Below the pieces are notes generated by a model that was not told the origin of the DNA, did not search any database, and saw only the letters and a list, made by a program, of their open reading frames with translations. DNA of 64,000 bases from the NCBI RefSeq assembly GCF_004340875.1, contig NZ_SLXQ01000001.1, positions 62,001-126,000 of the forward strand, read 5' to 3'. Below are positions 1-9,629 of the stretch, piece by piece. Each line of letters starts with the position of its first letter. Position 1 is the first letter of the stretch. Source of the DNA: Tamaricihabitans halophyticus (GTDB taxonomy: Bacteria > Actinomycetota > Actinomycetes > Mycobacteriales > Pseudonocardiaceae). The translations under genes and the position numbers were made by a program.

Positions 1-260
1 GAGATCCCGGTTTCGTCCACCGCCGAACGGAGATCGGCAACCCTGCGCAGTCGATCCGCATCCGTGCTGCCGAACGGAATCAAGTCGTCATCATGGAAAC
101 TGACACCCCAGGCGCCGAGCTCGGTCAACCGCTCGAGCGCGTAGCGCATATCGAGCGGACCCCTCGTCGCGACCCCGAACGGATCGACGCCCTGCCAGCC
201 TACCGTCCACAGACCGAAACTGAACCGGTGTTCCGGACCTGGTTGAAACCCGTTGTGCAT
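1..260 (-). CDS. xylA: Xylose isomerase, N-terminal part (runs off the window)
   Basis: Reading leftwards from the ATG at 258-260, the frame is open to the window edge (86 codons). The product begins [22 protein letters not shown] and continues with DPFG and [11 protein letters not shown]. These are hallmark N-terminal motifs of actinobacterial class I xylose isomerase, a metal-dependent TIM-barrel enzyme that interconverts D-xylose/D-xylulose and D-glucose/D-fructose in the cytoplasm. The HDDD histidine region lies near the active site in this family. The gene is the last visible member of the minus-strand sugar operon, starting 7 bases after the stop of the Gfo/Idh oxidoreductase gene. The C-terminal four-fifths lie outside the window, so intactness cannot be judged. 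Confidence 0.9.
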   Translation of the reverse strand, partial: MHNGFQPGPEHRFSFGLWTVGWQGVDPFGVATRGPLDMRYALERLTELGAWGVSFHDDDLIPFGSTDADRLRRVADLRSAVDETGI

Positions 261-267
261 ACTCACC

Positions 268-1443
268 TCAGCGACTCCCGACGGTCGTCGGTGCCGCGTC
301 TACGGCCGTCCACTGTGAGCTGTTCGCGGCGCTGCGCTGCACCGCGTCCAGTACGCGTTGCACGCGTAGCCCGTCAGCGAAATCCGGTCGGGGCTGGCTA
401 CCGTCCGCGAGCGCGGTCAGGAAATCCGCGATCTCATGGGTGAAGGTGTGCTCGTAACCAAGCGGATGGCCGGGTGGCCACCAAGCTTCCAGGTAAGGGT
501 GTTCCGGTTCGGTGACCAGAATCCGGCGGAAGCCGGCCTCCGGGTCCGGGTTGGTGCCATCGTGGAAGTGCAGCTCGTTCATCGACTCGAAATCGAAAGC
601 GAGACTGCCGCGCGAGCCGTTCAGCTCCAACCGCATCGAGTTCTTCCGGCCAAGCGCGTATCTCGTTGCCTCGAAGCTGGCCACCGCACCGGATCTGAGC
701 CGGCCGTGGAACAGCGCGCAGTCGTCTACCGTGACGTCCTCCAGCCGGCCGTTGCCGGTCGCGGTGCCCGGCCGGCGGCGGACGAAGGTATCGGTCAGTG
801 CCGAGACACCCTCGATTGGTTCACCGGTGACGAACTGGGTGGCGTCCACGATATGCGCGCCGATATCCCCGAGCGCGCCCGATCCGGCATGTTCCTTGCG
901 CAGTCGCCAGCTCATCGGCGCATCCGGGTTGGCGAGCCAGTCCTGTAGATAGGTCGCCCGGACATGCCGTAGTTCGCCGAGCCTGCCATCGGCGACCAGC
1001 CGGCGGGCAAAGGCGAGTGCGGGAACCCTGCGGTAGTTGAACGCCACCATCGCGCGCACCCCGCGTTCGGCCGCTTCCGCCGCGGCACTCGCCATCCGTT
1101 CCGCCTCGGCGAGGGTATTCGCCAGCGGCTTCTCGCAGATCACGTGTTTGCCGGCGGCGAGAGCGGCGATCGCCATATCGGCGTGGCTGTCCCCGGGTGT
1201 GCAGATATCGATCACGTCCACATCGGAACGTTCGAGTAGGCTCGTCCAGTCGGTGGTCACCTCCGGCCAGCCCATCTTGTCCGCGGCCGCCTGGGTTCTT
1301 GCCCGGTCCCTGCCAGCGAGTACGACTTGGCGCGGCTGCCAGGCCAAGCCAAAAAACCGGTGTACGTTTCGCCAGGCATGCGAGTGCACCGCACCCATGA
1401 ACGCGTGCCCGATCACCGCGACGCCAATCGTCGTGCCCTGCAT
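268..1443 (-). CDS. Gfo/Idh/MocA family NAD(P)-dependent oxidoreductase
   Basis: A 391-residue protein starting at the ATG at 1441-1443 (the frame stays open further upstream but only through shadow sequence of the preceding gene). An N-terminal Rossmann fold is shown by [10 protein letters not shown] near residue 10. The family motif CEKPLA lies near residue 100 and a GxxxDIGAHxxD region near 185-195 corresponds to the substrate-binding C-terminal domain. Members oxidise or reduce sugar hydroxyls, including the 3-position of glycosides, with a bound or free nicotinamide cofactor. The position between an ABC sugar importer and xylA, in an operon with two DUF1080 (3-keto-disaccharide hydrolase-like) proteins, suggests a role in 3-keto-sugar metabolism. 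The exact substrate is inferred, not shown. Confidence 0.88.
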   Translation of the reverse strand: MQGTTIGVAVIGHAFMGAVHSHAWRNVHRFFGLAWQPRQVVLAGRDRARTQAAADKMGWPEVTTDWTSLLERSDVDVIDICTPGDSHADMAIAALAAGKHVICEKPLANTLAEAERMASAAAEAAERGVRAMVAFNYRRVPALAFARRLVADGRLGELRHVRATYLQDWLANPDAPMSWRLRKEHAGSGALGDIGAHIVDATQFVTGEPIEGVSALTDTFVRRRPGTATGNGRLEDVTVDDCALFHGRLRSGAVASFEATRYALGRKNSMRLELNGSRGSLAFDFESMNELHFHDGTNPDPEAGFRRILVTEPEHPYLEAWWPPGHPLGYEHTFTHEIADFLTALADGSQPRPDFADGLRVQRVLDAVQRSAANSSQWTAVDAAPTTVGSR

Positions 1444-1495
1444 AGTTAGCCACCCCTGTTCGGTCGGTCGTCCTGCCCGTGGCGATAGCCCTTGT

Positions 1496-2551
1496 TCACG
1501 AGTCAAAGGCGATATCCAGGTACTCGTCCACGTTGTCCGCGGTAACCACCGCCGAATACGTGGTGACATTGGCCGGAATCTCGTGCTCAGCAAGGTCACC
1601 GAGGCCCTTCGCCTGGCCGAGTAGCCTGGCCAGCGCGATCGCCGAGGAACACATCGATGGGCTGTACAGCACGGTCGCCTCGACGACACTGTTGCCTGCC
1701 TTGATCCGGTCCATCATGTCCCGCGAACCGGCGCCGCCAACCATGAAGAACTCGTCCCGGTTGGCGTTCTCGATCGCCGAGACGACACCGATGCCCTGAT
1801 CGTCATCGTGGTTCCACAACGCATCCAGCTTGCTCGCCGCCTGCAACAGGTTCGCGGTCTGCTGCTCGCCCGTCTCCGGGGTGAACTGCGCGGCTACCCG
1901 ATGTCGCACCTCGAGCCCGTGGCGTTGCAGCGCATCGCGGAACCCGTTGCTGCGTTCCCTGGTGAGTGGCAGCGAATCGATCCCGGCGACCTCACCGATC
2001 ACCGGGTTGCCGACGTTGCGCCGCTGCAGTTCTGCCGCGATGTAATCGCCCGCGTTCACTCCCATCCGGTAGTTGTCGCCACCGATCCAGGTTCGGTAAG
2101 CGAGCGGGGTGTCAAACACCCTGTCCACATTGACCACTGGAATGCCCGCGTCCATCGCTCGGCGGCCAACCTGGGTGAGCGCCTTGCCGTCGAAGGGCAG
2201 GATCACCAGCACGTCCACCTTCTGGTTGATCAGTGTCTCGACCTGAGCGATCTGCTGGTTGACGTCATTGGAGCCCTCGGTCGCCTCGAAGGTCACATCG
2301 CTGAACTGCTCGGCCTGCGCCTGAGCGTTCTTCGTCATCGCGGCCATCCAGCCGTGGTCGGCGGCTGGCGCGGAGAACCCGACGGTTACTTCCTTGCCAG
2401 GTTCGGCATTGTCCCCCTGGCCGGCCGCGACCGCGTCGTTGTCCGCTTCGGGCTCGGTATTCGAAGTGCAGCCAGCGAGCACTACTCCCGCCGCTACGGC
2501 ACCGCCCGCCATCAGGAAGGATCGGCGCCCATGCGCTGGAACTCTGGTCAT
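1496..2551 (-). CDS. Sugar ABC transporter substrate-binding lipoprotein (ribose type)
   Basis: A 351-residue periplasmic-binding-protein-1-type receptor. The start was set at the ATG at 2549-2551 because it is followed at once by a signal peptide: twin arginines at 9-10 (RRSF), a hydrophobic stretch and a lipobox LAGC at 25-28. This points to Tat export followed by lipid anchoring. The mature part shows the RbsB-like features VGFSAP, QVETLINQKVDVLVILPFDG and IPVVNVD. It should capture a sugar outside the membrane and deliver it to the permease and ATPase encoded just upstream in the same operon (26 bases between permease stop and this start). The sugar cannot be named from sequence. Confidence 0.9.
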   Translation of the reverse strand: MTRVPAHGRRSFLMAGGAVAAGVVLAGCTSNTEPEADNDAVAAGQGDNAEPGKEVTVGFSAPAADHGWMAAMTKNAQAQAEQFSDVTFEATEGSNDVNQQIAQVETLINQKVDVLVILPFDGKALTQVGRRAMDAGIPVVNVDRVFDTPLAYRTWIGGDNYRMGVNAGDYIAAELQRRNVGNPVIGEVAGIDSLPLTRERSNGFRDALQRHGLEVRHRVAAQFTPETGEQQTANLLQAASKLDALWNHDDDQGIGVVSAIENANRDEFFMVGGAGSRDMMDRIKAGNSVVEATVLYSPSMCSSAIALARLLGQAKGLGDLAEHEIPANVTTYSAVVTADNVDEYLDIAFDS

Positions 2552-2577
2552 GGCCTTCTCTTTTCGTTGTCCTTGGC

Positions 2578-3618
2578 TCAACCGCTTGACTGCGACTGGT
2601 GCCCGCGCGAACTCCGGTACTGCAACAGCACGGCCAGCACGATGATCGCGCCCTTGGCGATGTTCTGGATGTCGGTGTCCAAATTGTTCAGTGTGAAGAC
2701 GTTGCCGAGTACGGTGAAGATCAGTACGCCGATCAACGTGCCGACCAGCGTGCCGCGGCCACCGCTGAGCAGCGTGCCGCCGATAACGACGGCGGCGATA
2801 GCGTCCAGTTCGTACAGCAAGCCATTGGATGCCGCGCCGGAACTCGCCCTCGCGACAACCATGACCGCGGCGATACCGCAGCACAGCCCGGCGATGCCGT
2901 AGACGAGCGCGATATGTCGCTTGACGTTGATGCCGGCAAGGCGGGCAGCTTCGGCGTTCCCACCGACCGCGAAGGTACGGCGACCGAAGGTGGTGCGGTT
3001 CAGCAGTACCCAGCCGACCGCGAACACCGCGGCGAACATCCACACCAGCACCGGAATGCCGAACATGGTCGCCTGGAAGAAATCCAGGAATCCAGTGTCC
3101 CGGACAACCTGGGTCTGCCTGCCGCTGATCCGTTCGGCGAGCCCACGAGCGGAGGCCATCATCGCCAGCGTGGCGATGAACGGTACGACCTTGCCGTAGG
3201 CGATCAGCATCCCGTTGACCAAGCCGCAGCCCAGCCCGACGAGCAGCGCGCAGAGCACCATGACCGCGGGCCCGTAGGACTGGGTGGCCACCGTCGTCAT
3301 CCATACGCTGGACAGCGCGACGATCGAACCGACCGAGAGATCGATGCCCGCGGTGATGATCACGAAGGTCATCCCGATGCTGACCACGCCGATCGCCGCG
3401 GCCAGGCGCAGCACCGTGGACAGGTTTCCCTCGGTGAAGAACGCGTCCGGGCGGGTGAAGTGACCGACGAGGCAGAGCCCGACGAGCACGCCGAGCAGAA
3501 TGATCAGCCGCAGGTCCGGTCGAAACGACCAGCCACCACCGCCGGTCGGGGGTTCCGGCTCCCGCCCGGTATCCGATCCCGGTGCTCCACCGGATACCTC
3601 CCTGGCTACCTCACTCAT
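2578..3618 (-). CDS. Sugar ABC transporter permease (RbsC-like)
   Basis: A 346-residue integral membrane protein with about eight to ten hydrophobic segments. The motif GIDLSVGSIVAL near residue 90, typical of the ribose/galactose/xylose permease family (BPD_transp_2), is clear, as is the later GGTLLSGGRGTLVGTLIGVLI region. It forms the channel of the importer. Its ATG at 3616-3618 overlaps the TGA of the ATPase gene by four bases (ATGA), so the two are probably translationally coupled. The N-terminal 35 residues are a polar Gly/Pro/Glu-rich cytoplasmic tail. Confidence 0.92.
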   Translation of the reverse strand: MSEVAREVSGGAPGSDTGREPEPPTGGGGWSFRPDLRLIILLGVLVGLCLVGHFTRPDAFFTEGNLSTVLRLAAAIGVVSIGMTFVIITAGIDLSVGSIVALSSVWMTTVATQSYGPAVMVLCALLVGLGCGLVNGMLIAYGKVVPFIATLAMMASARGLAERISGRQTQVVRDTGFLDFFQATMFGIPVLVWMFAAVFAVGWVLLNRTTFGRRTFAVGGNAEAARLAGINVKRHIALVYGIAGLCCGIAAVMVVARASSGAASNGLLYELDAIAAVVIGGTLLSGGRGTLVGTLIGVLIFTVLGNVFTLNNLDTDIQNIAKGAIIVLAVLLQYRSSRGHQSQSSG

Positions 3619-5150
3619 CCGGCACTGCCCTCCATCACCATGTCCAGCACCTCGGCCTCGGTCAGTTCGCTCGCCGTACGCTCGGCGAGCTGTTGACCCT
3701 CGCGTAGCACAAGTACTCGGTCGGCGAGGCCGAGCACTTCCGGCAGCTCGCTGGAGACGATCACCAGCGCCACCCCGCTATCGGCGAGGTCGCGGATCAA
3801 CCGGTAGAGCTCGGCCCGCGCGGCCACGTCGACCCCTCGGGTGGGCTCATCAAGCAACAGCACCTTGCAGCCGTGCACCAACCAGCGAGCCAGTACCGCC
3901 TTCTGCTGGTTGCCACCGGACAGTGTGCTGATCCCGCGCCGTGGATCGGCCGGGCGTAGATCGAGTTCGGTCAGCTTGCTCCGCGCATCCAACAGTTCCG
4001 CGCGGCGCCGGGTGAAGCCGAACCGGCTGTAGCGGGCAAGGCTGGCCAGCGTGACGTTCTGCGCGACCGTCATATCCAGCTGCAGTGCCTGGCCTTTACG
4101 CTCTTCCGGCGCGAGCCCGATACCGGCCTGCACCGCGACCGGCACGCTGCCCGCCCGGATCCGCCTGCCAGCCACGAACACCTGGCCGGTATCGGGTTTT
4201 CGCGCACCGAACACCGTTTCCAGAATCTCGCTGCGCCCCGCGCCGACCAACCCGGCGAGGCCAAGGATCTCCCCGGCACGAACGGTGAAATCGATATCGG
4301 CGAACTCGCCACGGCGACCAAGTCCGGACACTCGCAGTACTTCGTCGCTTTGCTCGCCGGCAGTGTGTGCCGCCGCGGACCTGGTACCACTCGGGAAGGC
4401 GGTTTCCACCCTGCGCCCGGACATCAGCGCGACCAGCTCGGAACTGGGTGTCCGCGCGTCCAGGTTCGCGGCTACCGTGGCGCCGTCCTTGAGGACGGTC
4501 ACCCGATCCCCGATCTCCCTGATCTCCGCCATACGATGGGATATGTAGATGACCGCGACGCCGCTTGCGGTGAGCTCACCGATACCGCGGAACAGGTTCG
4601 ACACCTCGTCCACGGCCAACGCGGCGGTCGGCTCGTCCATCACGATCAGTCGTGCGCGGTACGCCAGCGCCCGTGCCATCGACACCAGTTGCTGTCCTGC
4701 CGCGGACAGCGTGCCAACCTCGCGGTCCGGGTCGATCTCCGGATGGCCGAGCCTGGCAAGCAGCTCGGCCGTACCGCTGCGTGCCCGCCGCCGCGAGGCG
4801 AACCCGAACCGGGCTGGCTCGTGTCCAAGATAGACGTTCTCCGCCACGGAACGGCTGCGCACCAGATCGAGCTCCTGGTACATAGTGGCCACGCCCAGCC
4901 GGAGCGCGGCGATCGGCGTGCCAAGGGTGACCGGAGCACCGCGCCAGCTGATCGTGCCGGAGTCCGGCTGGTGCGCGCCGGCAAGTACCTTGATCAGGGT
5001 TGACTTGCCGGCGCCGTTCTGCCCGAGCAGGCAGTGCACCTCACCTTCGGCCACCGTGAGCCGAACCCCGTCCAGCGCGCGCACCCCGGGAAATGTCTTG
5101 ACGATATCGGACATCTCCAGGAGTGCGGCGCTGGTCGCTGGTTCACTCAT
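3615..5150 (-). CDS. Sugar ABC transporter ATP-binding protein with two ATPase domains (RbsA/MglA type)
   Basis: A 511-residue tandem ATPase. Domain 1 has Walker A GQNGAGKST at 43-51, a degenerate signature (SAAGQQLVSMARAL) and Walker B LIVMDEPT. Domain 2 has the altered P-loop GLVGAGRSE usual in this family, signature LSGGNQQKAVLARWL and LLLDEPTRGVD. One catalytically competent and one degenerate site is normal for RbsA/MglA proteins. I prefer the ATG at 5148-5150 over the in-frame GTG at 5154-5156 because the ATG overlaps the stop of the upstream DUF1080 gene as ATGA. It energises uptake through the adjacent permease. Confidence 0.92.
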   Translation of the reverse strand: MSEPATSAALLEMSDIVKTFPGVRALDGVRLTVAEGEVHCLLGQNGAGKSTLIKVLAGAHQPDSGTISWRGAPVTLGTPIAALRLGVATMYQELDLVRSRSVAENVYLGHEPARFGFASRRRARSGTAELLARLGHPEIDPDREVGTLSAAGQQLVSMARALAYRARLIVMDEPTAALAVDEVSNLFRGIGELTASGVAVIYISHRMAEIREIGDRVTVLKDGATVAANLDARTPSSELVALMSGRRVETAFPSGTRSAAAHTAGEQSDEVLRVSGLGRRGEFADIDFTVRAGEILGLAGLVGAGRSEILETVFGARKPDTGQVFVAGRRIRAGSVPVAVQAGIGLAPEERKGQALQLDMTVAQNVTLASLARYSRFGFTRRRAELLDARSKLTELDLRPADPRRGISTLSGGNQQKAVLARWLVHGCKVLLLDEPTRGVDVAARAELYRLIRDLADSGVALVIVSSELPEVLGLADRVLVLREGQQLAERTASELTEAEVLDMVMEGSAG

Positions 5151-5809
5151 CGCCACTCACCGAGCGGCCGCACCCAGATATCGCGGAACTGGGTTCTGGT
5201 TTCCGGATCGTGATTCTGCAGTCCCAGGTATCCCGTACTGCCCCTGTCCGGATGCGTACTGACGAAGTTGTTCACCAGCTTCCCGTTCAGGAACACCAGG
5301 TACCGCTGGCCAACTACCAGTATCCGGTAGGTGTTCCATTCGCCGACCGGTCGGGACGCCTGCCGGAAGGCTTCCTGGAAGTTGTAGATCGCCGCCGTCT
5401 TCTGTGGGTCGCCGGCCGGGTTGTCGTTGATCTGCACCTCGTAGCCGTGGTCCACGGCTACCCACGGATCATCCCCTGGATCGGGAAATCGCAGGAATAT
5501 CCCGGAGTTATCCGTTTCCGAAGTGACCCGCCACTGCACGCTGAGCAGGTAGTCGGCGAACTCCCTTTGCTCGTACCAGAGCAGGCCCATCCCGTCCCTG
5601 GTCTGCAGGGTTCCGTCAACCACGTCGAACCCGCCAGGCCCGGCCTGTGCCCATCCTTCGGTCGTCTTGCCGTCGAACAACTGGATCTTCCCGAAGTTCG
5701 GCGCCTTGCTCGCGGCCGCCGGCTGCGCGCCCGCGACTAGCGTGAGCGCCAGCAGTGCCGCACCGAGCAAGCCAACGCGCCGCCTCGATATCCGGATCAT
5801 TCGGCTCAC
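5147..5809 (-). CDS. Secreted DUF1080 (3-keto-disaccharide hydrolase-like) protein
   Basis: A 220-residue protein with a basic, hydrophobic signal peptide ending near AAAS at about residue 34, followed by a single concanavalin-like DUF1080 domain (LFDGKTTEGWAQAG, then VQWRV, NSGIFLRFPDPGDDPW, GYEVQIND, GEWNTYRI, GLQNHD). DUF1080 domains include enzymes that cleave 3-keto-disaccharides. Its start is a GTG at 5807-5809 overlapping the TGA of the dehydrogenase gene (GTGA); the next methionine, at codon 4, is possible. The same domain recurs at the C-terminus of the preceding gene, so the operon encodes the fold twice. Probable location: outside the membrane. Confidence 0.85.
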   Translation of the reverse strand: MSRMIRISRRRVGLLGAALLALTLVAGAQPAAASKAPNFGKIQLFDGKTTEGWAQAGPGGFDVVDGTLQTRDGMGLLWYEQREFADYLLSVQWRVTSETDNSGIFLRFPDPGDDPWVAVDHGYEVQINDNPAGDPQKTAAIYNFQEAFRQASRPVGEWNTYRILVVGQRYLVFLNGKLVNNFVSTHPDRGSTGYLGLQNHDPETRTQFRDIWVRPLGEWR

Positions 5810-8800
5810 CCGTTCTCGTTCAGCGGTTTGATCTTGATGTTGCGGAAGCGCAGTTCCTCGCTCGCGTTCTCCAACCCGACGAACGGTCCGGTACCCCGGT
5901 CCCCTTCACTGGTGTACTCGGTGACCACCTCGTCGTTCAGGGTCACCGTGTACTTGTTTCCTTCCACCCTGATGGAGAACTTGTTCCAGCCGCCGTACGG
6001 GGGCTTCGCGGCAAGGAACTCCGCAGCCTGTACTCCAGCGATCGATCCGGTGCGGTCAACCGGATCGTCCACCCGGTCCAGGATCGCCACCTCGTAGCCC
6101 TGCTTTCCTGGCAACTCGGCGTCGTCACCTGGATCGTCGAACCGTTGGTACAGTCCGGAATCGGCGCTGACGCTGAAGCTCTCGTACTCGGCTTCCAGTA
6201 CGTAGTCGGAGAACTCCTGATCCGCGTACCAGAGCACGCCACGCTCATCGCCTTCGGCGCGTGGTTGCAGCAGCCCGCCAGCCACATCGAAGCCGCCGGT
6301 GCCGACGTGCTGCCAGCCAGCGAGCGTCCGACCGTCGAACAGGTTCAGGAAGCCGTTCTCATCCGGCTGTGCAGTCCAGGTCACCTCCGCGGTGTCCACG
6401 GCTACGTCGGACCGCAGGTTCGCCGGACCGTCATCGGCCTGTACCAGCGTGTCGGTACCGCGGATACACGAGTCGCCATAGGCCGCGCAGGCAACCACGA
6501 TGTCGTTGGCGCCGACCGGACTGCTGTAGGGCATCCGGACCACACCCGATTCATCCGCGGCCGCGATGTGCTGTTCCGCGCGCAGGTAAGGCGTGCCGGA
6601 GTCATGCCCAGCCGGCAAGCTACTCGCCGGGGACTCCCGGTACACCTCGACCGTGACCTCCGCACCAGCCGCACGAGCTGCCTGGTTGAACGTCGCGGTT
6701 ACCTCGTGTTCGGTGCCACTCGGCAGTTCGGCGGATTCCGGGGTTACCGTCAGCTCGCCGTCGACCGCGTCCACCACACGCACCTCGGTGCTTGCCGTGC
6801 CACGTTGCCGGCCCTGCCCGTCGGTCAGCGTCACCGTCGCGGTGTAATCGCCCTTCTCCGCGTAGGTGTGCGCGGCCTCGGCGCCGGTTCCTTCGGCGCC
6901 GTCGCCGAAGTCCCAGGTGTAGGTAGCACCTTCCGGAGCCCGCTCGGCCTCGGCGGTGAAGTTCACCTCGAGCGGCGCCGCGCCGGTTCGCACATCGGAC
7001 TGCGCGGTCACGTTCAGCGGCCCGGTCGCGCCGAGCCCGTGGAAGTTCAGCGAGTCCAGTTCGAACAGGTTCTCGCCTTCGCCGGTGAACACCGCGTAGA
7101 TCGCTGAGCCGTCATCGTCCTGCTCGGTCACCTCGACCGGCCCGACATCCACATAGGATCCTTCGGTGCCTGCTGGCACCTCCGCGGTGCCGAGCACCGC
7201 ACCGTCGGGCGCACCCTGGCGTAGTTCGATGTTTCCGCCTACTCCGGTGCCGCGGACCCGGAAGCTCACCTCGTCCACCGATTGCGCGCTGAGTGGGTCG
7301 AACGCGATCCAGTCACCTGGCGCTATCGCCGAGACCAGCCCGGCACCCTCGGCTTCCTCGTGTTCGACGACCTCAACACCTTCCGAACTCGAGAAGTATT
7401 CGGCCTGCTTGTGCTTGGGCTGCAACAGGATCTCGTGTGAGCCCTCGGCAGGCTCGACGTTCTCGCCGCCCTGGTCGGTGTAGTTGGCTCGAAGTACCGT
7501 GAACAGGTTGGCGTCGCCACCGTGCCCTGCTTCTTCCTGGATCTCCACCACACCGGTACAGCCCTGGTTGGTGGACTGCGGATGCGCGTGCTCGTCGTGC
7601 CCGAGGGCCACCTGCACGCTCACCTCGGCGCAGTCGATTCCGTTGCCGACCGTGCCGTCCTCCGGATCGGTCACGTTGACCCGGTAGGAGACCTCGTCAC
7701 CGAATTCGAAGGTCGCCCCGTCGTCCGGGAACTCCAGTTCGACTTCCGGCGCGTGATTGCCGACGGAGATATCCACCCGGACCACGCTGAACCTGCCGGT
7801 GCTGTCGGTAACGGTCAGCTTCGCGCTGTACGAACCGTTCTCGGTGTAGGTATGGCTGGCGGTTGGTCCCTCCGCATCGGTACTGCCGTCTCCGGTGAAG
7901 TCCCATTCGAAGCTGATCTCATCGCCGTCGGCGTCGGTTGACTCGGATGCGTCGAAGTTCACCTCCAGTGGCGCGTCGCCGGAGGTCGGCGTCGCGGTCA
8001 CCTGGGCACTCGGCGAATGTTGGCCCTGGGTGTAGTCCACTCGGTACAGTCCGGCGTCCGGGCCGGGGGTGAAGAAGCCACCACCGTACTCGAGGACGTA
8101 GAGCGAGCCTTCCGGGCCGAACTCCAGATCCATCGGCTGGTTGAACTCCTGCTCGGGCAGGAACGGGTCGATGGACTGCAATTCGGCGTTCTCGTCCATC
8201 CGAACGTCCTTGATGAAGCCCCTCGAGTACTCGTAGAAGAACTCAGCACCGTCATACTCGGCAGGGAACTTGGTGTTCGACTCGAGATTCTCGTCGTAGC
8301 GGTAGACCGGGCCGCCCATCGCCGTGCCGCCACCGGGGCAGTCGATCTGCGGGAACGTGTCGAAGCAGTCGTACGGGTACCAGATCGCCGGATCATCCGC
8401 CGGTGGCAGCTCGCTCATCCCGGTGTTGTTCGGCGAATCATTCACCAGATTCGCACAGTCGAACGGCTCGCCTGGAGTATCGGTGGCGAAATCGTAGTCG
8501 TGGTACGGGATTCCGTCGCCGATGCAGTAGGGCCAGCCGCTGTTGCCCGCTTCGGTGACCACGTCCAGTTCCTCGTACTGGCGCGGCCCCCGTTCCGGGT
8601 CGTCCTCGCTGGCGTCCGGTCCGACGATACCGATGTAGACCCAGCCGGTCTGCGGGTCAACGGAAAACCGGAACGGGTTGCGTAGTCCCATGTAGTAGAT
8701 CTCCGGGCGGGCGTTCTCGGTGCCTTCCGGGAACAGGTTTCCCTCCGGGATGGTGTAGCTGCCGTCCTCTGCCACGTTGATCCGCAGCAGCTTGCCGCGC

Positions 8801-9522
8801 AGATCATTGGTGTTCGCCGAGGAGCGTTGCGCGTCGAACGGTTCCCTGCCTTCCTGTTCATCGATCGGGGTGTAGCCATCGGAAGCCCAGGAGTTCGTGT
8901 TGTCCCCTGTGGACAGATACAGGTTGCCATCCGCGTCGAAGTCGATATCGCCACCGACGTGGCAGCAGAGGTCCCGCTGGGTGGGCACTTCGATGATGTT
9001 CTGCTCGCTGTCCAGCCGCAGCTCGTTACCGTCCAGTTTGAACCGGGAGAGCCGGTTGAGCGGTTCCGAGCCAGCCGGCGAGTAGTAGGCGTACACCCAC
9101 TGGTTCTCCGCGAAGTTCGGGTCAACCGCGATACCTTGCAGGCCGTCCTCTTCGCCGGTGTACACGTTGAGCTGGCCGGCCTCGGTCACGTTGTAGGTGG
9201 CTGGATCGAAGATCCGCACGATGCCGCGCCGGTCGGTCATCAGTACGCGGGCGTCCGGGAGTACCGCCAGCGCCATCGGCTCGCCGACGTCATCGGTGAG
9301 CTTCTTCTTCTCGAACTCGCTTGCTGGCGCCTGCGCCTCAGCGGTTCGCTGCCGCGCTCCGCCTGGCAGCACGCTGCCGCCGGTAACAGTGACCGAGTCC
9401 TGTTCGGGACCGGCCGGTGGGGGTTGGGCCGGCTGGACCGCTAACGCATGACCGCCGACGGAAAGGGTGACTGCAACAACGGACAGTAGTACAACAAGTG
9501 CTCGACGTAGCGAAGACATCAT
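5806..9522 (-). CDS. Secreted PQQ-type sugar dehydrogenase with PKD, CBM-like and C-terminal DUF1080 domains
   Basis: A 1238-residue exported multidomain protein. After a signal peptide (about 1-28) comes a glucose/sorbosone dehydrogenase beta-propeller (about 65-500; GIAVDPNFAENQWVYAYYS, CCHVGGDIDFDADGNLYLSTGDN, GLRNPFRFSVDP). Then follow a PKD domain (about 505-595, WDFTGDGS), a possible carbohydrate-binding module (about 700-840), a second PKD (about 850-925, WDFGDG), a linker domain and a DUF1080 domain (about 1055-1236, LFDGRTLAGWQHVG). The fold suggests oxidation of sugars outside the cell, with the DUF1080 part acting on the keto product. It is the first gene of the operon leading to the importer and xylA. 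The sequence is notably acidic. No ThuA domain is present, although ThuA accompanies this set in some relatives. Confidence 0.85.
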   Translation of the reverse strand: MMSSLRRALVVLLSVVAVTLSVGGHALAVQPAQPPPAGPEQDSVTVTGGSVLPGGARQRTAEAQAPASEFEKKKLTDDVGEPMALAVLPDARVLMTDRRGIVRIFDPATYNVTEAGQLNVYTGEEDGLQGIAVDPNFAENQWVYAYYSPAGSEPLNRLSRFKLDGNELRLDSEQNIIEVPTQRDLCCHVGGDIDFDADGNLYLSTGDNTNSWASDGYTPIDEQEGREPFDAQRSSANTNDLRGKLLRINVAEDGSYTIPEGNLFPEGTENARPEIYYMGLRNPFRFSVDPQTGWVYIGIVGPDASEDDPERGPRQYEELDVVTEAGNSGWPYCIGDGIPYHDYDFATDTPGEPFDCANLVNDSPNNTGMSELPPADDPAIWYPYDCFDTFPQIDCPGGGTAMGGPVYRYDENLESNTKFPAEYDGAEFFYEYSRGFIKDVRMDENAELQSIDPFLPEQEFNQPMDLEFGPEGSLYVLEYGGGFFTPGPDAGLYRVDYTQGQHSPSAQVTATPTSGDAPLEVNFDASESTDADGDEISFEWDFTGDGSTDAEGPTASHTYTENGSYSAKLTVTDSTGRFSVVRVDISVGNHAPEVELEFPDDGATFEFGDEVSYRVNVTDPEDGTVGNGIDCAEVSVQVALGHDEHAHPQSTNQGCTGVVEIQEEAGHGGDANLFTVLRANYTDQGGENVEPAEGSHEILLQPKHKQAEYFSSSEGVEVVEHEEAEGAGLVSAIAPGDWIAFDPLSAQSVDEVSFRVRGTGVGGNIELRQGAPDGAVLGTAEVPAGTEGSYVDVGPVEVTEQDDDGSAIYAVFTGEGENLFELDSLNFHGLGATGPLNVTAQSDVRTGAAPLEVNFTAEAERAPEGATYTWDFGDGAEGTGAEAAHTYAEKGDYTATVTLTDGQGRQRGTASTEVRVVDAVDGELTVTPESAELPSGTEHEVTATFNQAARAAGAEVTVEVYRESPASSLPAGHDSGTPYLRAEQHIAAADESGVVRMPYSSPVGANDIVVACAAYGDSCIRGTDTLVQADDGPANLRSDVAVDTAEVTWTAQPDENGFLNLFDGRTLAGWQHVGTGGFDVAGGLLQPRAEGDERGVLWYADQEFSDYVLEAEYESFSVSADSGLYQRFDDPGDDAELPGKQGYEVAILDRVDDPVDRTGSIAGVQAAEFLAAKPPYGGWNKFSIRVEGNKYTVTLNDEVVTEYTSEGDRGTGPFVGLENASEELRFRNIKIKPLNENG

Positions 9523-9629
9523 CGTCTCTCCGAGAGCTCGGGGCGGGCTCGGGGGTTCTAGTTGTCATCAATCAACGCGGGAAATGCCGTAATCCGCGTC
9601 ACACGCTACAGGCTTTCGAGTATTCGCGG

